Positions 13,674 to 15,717 of a DNA stretch of 15,717 nt are shown here, one piece after another; within the stretch, counting starts at the first letter, position 1, and each line of letters begins with the position of its first letter. Source of the stretch: Gammaproteobacteria bacterium. GTDB taxonomy: Bacteria; Pseudomonadota; Gammaproteobacteria; SURF-13. The DNA is taken from assembly GCA_023381235.1 (NCBI GenBank), contig JAMCTV010000155.1, positions 8,849 through 24,565 of the forward strand, given 5' to 3'. A program made the translations under genes and the position numbers. A model generated the notes under the pieces. That model did no database searches. It was not told the DNA's origin and saw only the letters and a program-made list of their open reading frames with translations.

Positions 13674-14201
13674 TTACTTCTTCTTGACTTCCTTGCGTAC
13701 GATGACTTCATCGCTGTACTTCACGCCCTTGCCCTTGTACGGCTCAGGCGGACGGTAGGCGCGTATCTTGGCCGCCACGGCGCCGACCTGCTGCCGGTCC
13801 AGTCCCTTGACGATAATTTCGGTCTGGCTCGGCGTCTCAATGGTGATGCCGGCGGGAATGGCGAAGCTGACCGGATGGGAAAAACCCAACGTGAGATTCA
13901 GCACCTTGCCCTGCACCTGGGCTCGATAACCGACGCCGACCAGGTCCAGTTTTTTGCTGAACCCGCCGGTGACGCCGGTCACCATGTTGTTCACCAGGGC
14001 GCGTGCGGTGCCGGCATGCGCGTCCGCCTCTGGCTCACGCGGCGCGAACTTGAGCACGCTGCTGTCGCGCGTGACCTCGACTTGCTCATGCACCTGGTGC
14101 GTGAGCGTACCCTTGGGGCCCTTGATGCTGAGCTGTTGGCCGTTCAATGTAACCTCCACACCGGCAGGCAGCACAACGGGTTTTCTGGCGACTCGTGACA
14201 T
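13674..14201 (-). CDS. rplF: 50S ribosomal protein L6
   Basis: L6 lies near the sarcin-ricin loop and factor-binding site. The 175 residues form two repeated domains: SRVARKPVVLPAGVEVTLNG and KGPKGTLTHQVH in the first; VGVGYRAQVQGKVLNLTLGFSHPV and the C-terminal KIRAYRPPEPYKGKGVKYSD in the second. The PEPYKGKG(V/I)KY motif is diagnostic. Length agrees with E. coli (177). The ATG lies 11 bases after the rpsH stop. Confidence 0.98.
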   Translation of the reverse strand: MSRVARKPVVLPAGVEVTLNGQQLSIKGPKGTLTHQVHEQVEVTRDSSVLKFAPREPEADAHAGTARALVNNMVTGVTGGFSKKLDLVGVGYRAQVQGKVLNLTLGFSHPVSFAIPAGITIETPSQTEIIVKGLDRQQVGAVAAKIRAYRPPEPYKGKGVKYSDEVIVRKEVKKK

Positions 14202-14212
14202 GGCCTATACCG

Positions 14213-14608
14213 TTAGCTGACGTAGCACAACACTTCGCCGCCGCAACCCGCCTTGCGTGCCGCGCGGTCGCTCATCACGCCCTGTGCGGTGGAGATGATG
14301 GCGACGCCCAGACCGCCGATCACCTTCGGCAGTTCATGCTTGCCGCGGTAACGGCGCAGTCCGGGGCGGCTTACGCGCTCCAGACGCTCGATCACCGGCT
14401 TGCCCATGTAATATTTAAGCTCTATGCTGAGCAGGCGCTTGACGCCGTTTTCGCGCAGCGCGAAATTCGTGATATAGCCTTCGTCTTTCAAAACCTGGGC
14501 AATGGCGGCCTTGATCTTGGAGGCAGGCATTGTGACCTCGGCCTTTTTCGCCGCATAGGCGTTGCGGATGCGCGTCAGCATGTCCGCGATGGGGTCTGTC
14601 ATGCTCAT
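14213..14608 (-). CDS. rpsH: 30S ribosomal protein S8
   Basis: S8 binds the central domain of 16S rRNA and, in E. coli, represses the spc operon by binding the rplE leader region. The 131 residues start MSMTDPIADMLTRIRNA and include MPASKIKAAIAQVLKDEGYI, RVSRPGLRRYRG, LPKVIGGLGVAIISTAQGVM and the end CGGEVLCYVS. A second ATG two codons in (MTDP) is also possible. E. coli S8 is 130 residues. Confidence 0.98.
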   Translation of the reverse strand: MSMTDPIADMLTRIRNAYAAKKAEVTMPASKIKAAIAQVLKDEGYITNFALRENGVKRLLSIELKYYMGKPVIERLERVSRPGLRRYRGKHELPKVIGGLGVAIISTAQGVMSDRAARKAGCGGEVLCYVS

Positions 14609-14612
14609 AGCG

Positions 14613-14918
14613 TTACCAGCTCGCCTTTACCAAACCAGGGATATCACCGCGCATCGCAGCCTCGCGCAGCTTGTTGCGGCCCAGGCCGAACTTGCGGTAA
14701 TAGCCGCGCGGCCGCCCGGTGATGCGGCAGCGGCTGTGCAAACGGCACGGATTGACATCGCGCGGCAGCGCCTCCAGCCGGAGCCGGGCATCCATCCGTT
14801 CTTCCGGACTCGCCTTCATATCCAGCATTTTCGTCCGGAGTTCAGCGCGCCTGGCGGCGTATTTCTGCACCAGTCGCAGGCGCTTGGCCTGACGGTTCAC
14901 TATTGATTTCTTAGCCAT
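14613..14918 (-). CDS. rpsN: 30S ribosomal protein S14, zinc-free long form
   Basis: S14 is in the head of the small subunit. The 101-residue protein is the long form without the CxxC zinc pairs of the 61-residue type: MAKKSIVNRQAKRLRLVQKY at the start, an insert around 20-55, then PCRLHSRCRITGRPRGYYRKFGLGRNKLREAAMRG and the terminal KASW. It matches E. coli S14 in length (101). It is 18 bases after rplE and four bases before rpsH. Confidence 0.98.
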   Translation of the reverse strand: MAKKSIVNRQAKRLRLVQKYAARRAELRTKMLDMKASPEERMDARLRLEALPRDVNPCRLHSRCRITGRPRGYYRKFGLGRNKLREAAMRGDIPGLVKASW

Positions 14919-14936
14919 AACTTCCTCAAATATCCG

Positions 14937-15488
14937 TCAACCGCGCAACGGGAAGCTGAATGCTTCCAGGAGGGCGCGCGCTTCCTCGTTACTGCGGGCG
15001 CTGGTGGTGATGGTGATATCCATACCGCGCAATGCATCAATCTTGTCGTACTCGATTTCAGGAAAGATAATCTGCTCGCGCACACCCAGGCTGTAATTGC
15101 CGCGTCCGTCAAAGGAGCGCGGATTCAAGCCGCGAAAATCGCGCACGCGCGGCAGCGCGACGTTGATCAGGCGATCCAGAAACTCGTACATGCGCGCGCG
15201 GCGCAGCGTCACCATACAGCCCACCGGCAAGCCCTCGCGGATTTTAAAGCCCGCGATGGACTTGCGTGAAAGCCGCACCAGCGGCTTCTGGCCCGCAATC
15301 CTGGCCAGGTCCGCAGCGGCGTGTTCCATCACCTTCTTGTCCGCCACCGCCTCGCCCACGCCCATGTTGAGCGTGATCTTGGTGATGCGCGGCACTTGCA
15401 TTACGCTTTTGTAGCCGAACTTTTCCATGAGCTGTTTGGAGACTACCTTGCGGTAGTGCTCTTCGAGACGAGGCACGGCATGCTTCAT
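14937..15488 (-). CDS. rplE: 50S ribosomal protein L5
   Basis: L5 binds 5S rRNA and forms the bridge to S13 in the small-subunit head. The 183 residues contain PRITKITLNMGVGEA, QKPLVRLSRKSIAGFKIREG, LPVGCMVTLRRARMYEFLDRL, FDGRGNYSLGVREQIIFPEI and MDITITTSARSNEEARALL, all diagnostic. E. coli L5 is 179. Its ATG overlaps the rplX stop (ATGA), so it is translated together with L24. Confidence 0.98.
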   Translation of the reverse strand: MKHAVPRLEEHYRKVVSKQLMEKFGYKSVMQVPRITKITLNMGVGEAVADKKVMEHAAADLARIAGQKPLVRLSRKSIAGFKIREGLPVGCMVTLRRARMYEFLDRLINVALPRVRDFRGLNPRSFDGRGNYSLGVREQIIFPEIEYDKIDALRGMDITITTSARSNEEARALLEAFSFPLRG

Positions 15489-15717
15489 TTGTCTATCACC
15501 TCGTTGTTGGACCGGAAGTAGCGCACCTTGCGCCCGTCTTCCAGCGCACGTATCGCCACCCGCTCGCCTTTCTTGCTCGCCGGGTTATACAGCGCAATGT
15601 TGGAAATGTGCAGCGGCATTTCCTTTTCCACGATGCCGCCGCCGGTGCCGCGATTGGGGTTGGGCTTGGTGTGGCGCTTCACCATGTTGACATTCTCCAC
15701 CACCACCCGCTGCGCCG
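15485..15717 (-). CDS. rplX: 50S ribosomal protein L24, C-terminal part (5' end outside window)
   Basis: L24 is an assembly-initiating protein near the exit tunnel. About 76 residues are visible, beginning mid-strand with AQRVVVENVNMVKRHTKPNP and continuing through GGGIVEKEMPLHISNIALYNP and a lysine/arginine-rich end. The GTG at 15706 is internal: the frame stays open to the window edge and the N-terminal KOW motif must lie beyond it. The position upstream of rplE is standard for the spc operon. Confidence 0.96.
   Translation of the reverse strand, partial: AQRVVVENVNMVKRHTKPNPNRGTGGGIVEKEMPLHISNIALYNPASKKGERVAIRALEDGRKVRYFRSNNEVIDK

Noticed and set aside
1..15717. CRISPR arrays, tRNA, rRNA or phage genes
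   Set aside because: I looked for regularly spaced repeats, cloverleaf-like segments and phage proteins and saw none.

Overview
The window is a proteobacterial chromosome segment, about 58-60% GC by eye, most like a beta- or gammaproteobacterium. The right half, on the minus strand, is the 3' part of the spc ribosomal-protein operon followed by the whole alpha operon in E. coli order: rplX (partial), rplE, rpsN, rpsH, rplF, rplR, rpsE, rpmD, rplO, secY, rpmJ, rpsM, rpsK, rpsD, rpoA, rplQ. It ends in a strong hairpin terminator, and a diheme cytochrome c peroxidase-type gene follows in the same direction. The left edge carries the C-terminal part of uvrA. A placement among sulfur-oxidising lineages is only a guess, resting on the exported DsrE-like protein and the cytochrome.

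The 5.4 kb between uvrA and the cytochrome gene is accessory DNA on the plus strand. It begins with an 812-bp IS1595-family insertion sequence that has 21-bp imperfect terminal inverted repeats, a perfect 8-bp target duplication (TAAAATTA) and a transposase broken by a one-base frameshift. The IS landed directly against the Shine-Dalgarno sequence of an acfC-like periplasmic binding-protein gene, which is followed by an exported DsrE-family protein with a 27-bp tandem duplication. Next comes a scar: a HIT-family pseudogene with a 13-nt insertion in its active-site motif, a run of 12 G, and an abrupt entry into the middle of a dsbD-like gene.

From there a tight three-gene run encodes periplasmic thiol-redox functions: the C-terminal thioredoxin domain of DsbD, a membrane protein joining an Lgt-like scaffold (apparently without the catalytic His) to a TlpA-type thioredoxin domain, and DsbG. 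The layout resembles ScsB/C/D-type thiol-redox modules, except that the electron importer (the DsbD membrane domain) is missing. After it come a dispersed palindromic repeat and a small hicBA toxin-antitoxin pair with a plausible promoter, convergent with the cytochrome gene.

I see no unambiguously new system. The points most worth a second look are the decapitated DsbD/Lgt-TlpA/DsbG module, the IS separating acfC from its upstream region, the four-cysteine (zinc-type) S4 protein with a TTG start, and the terminator placed 10 bp before the cytochrome start codon. The first 26 bases of the window are an inverted copy of positions 98-123 and probably not true uvrA sequence.
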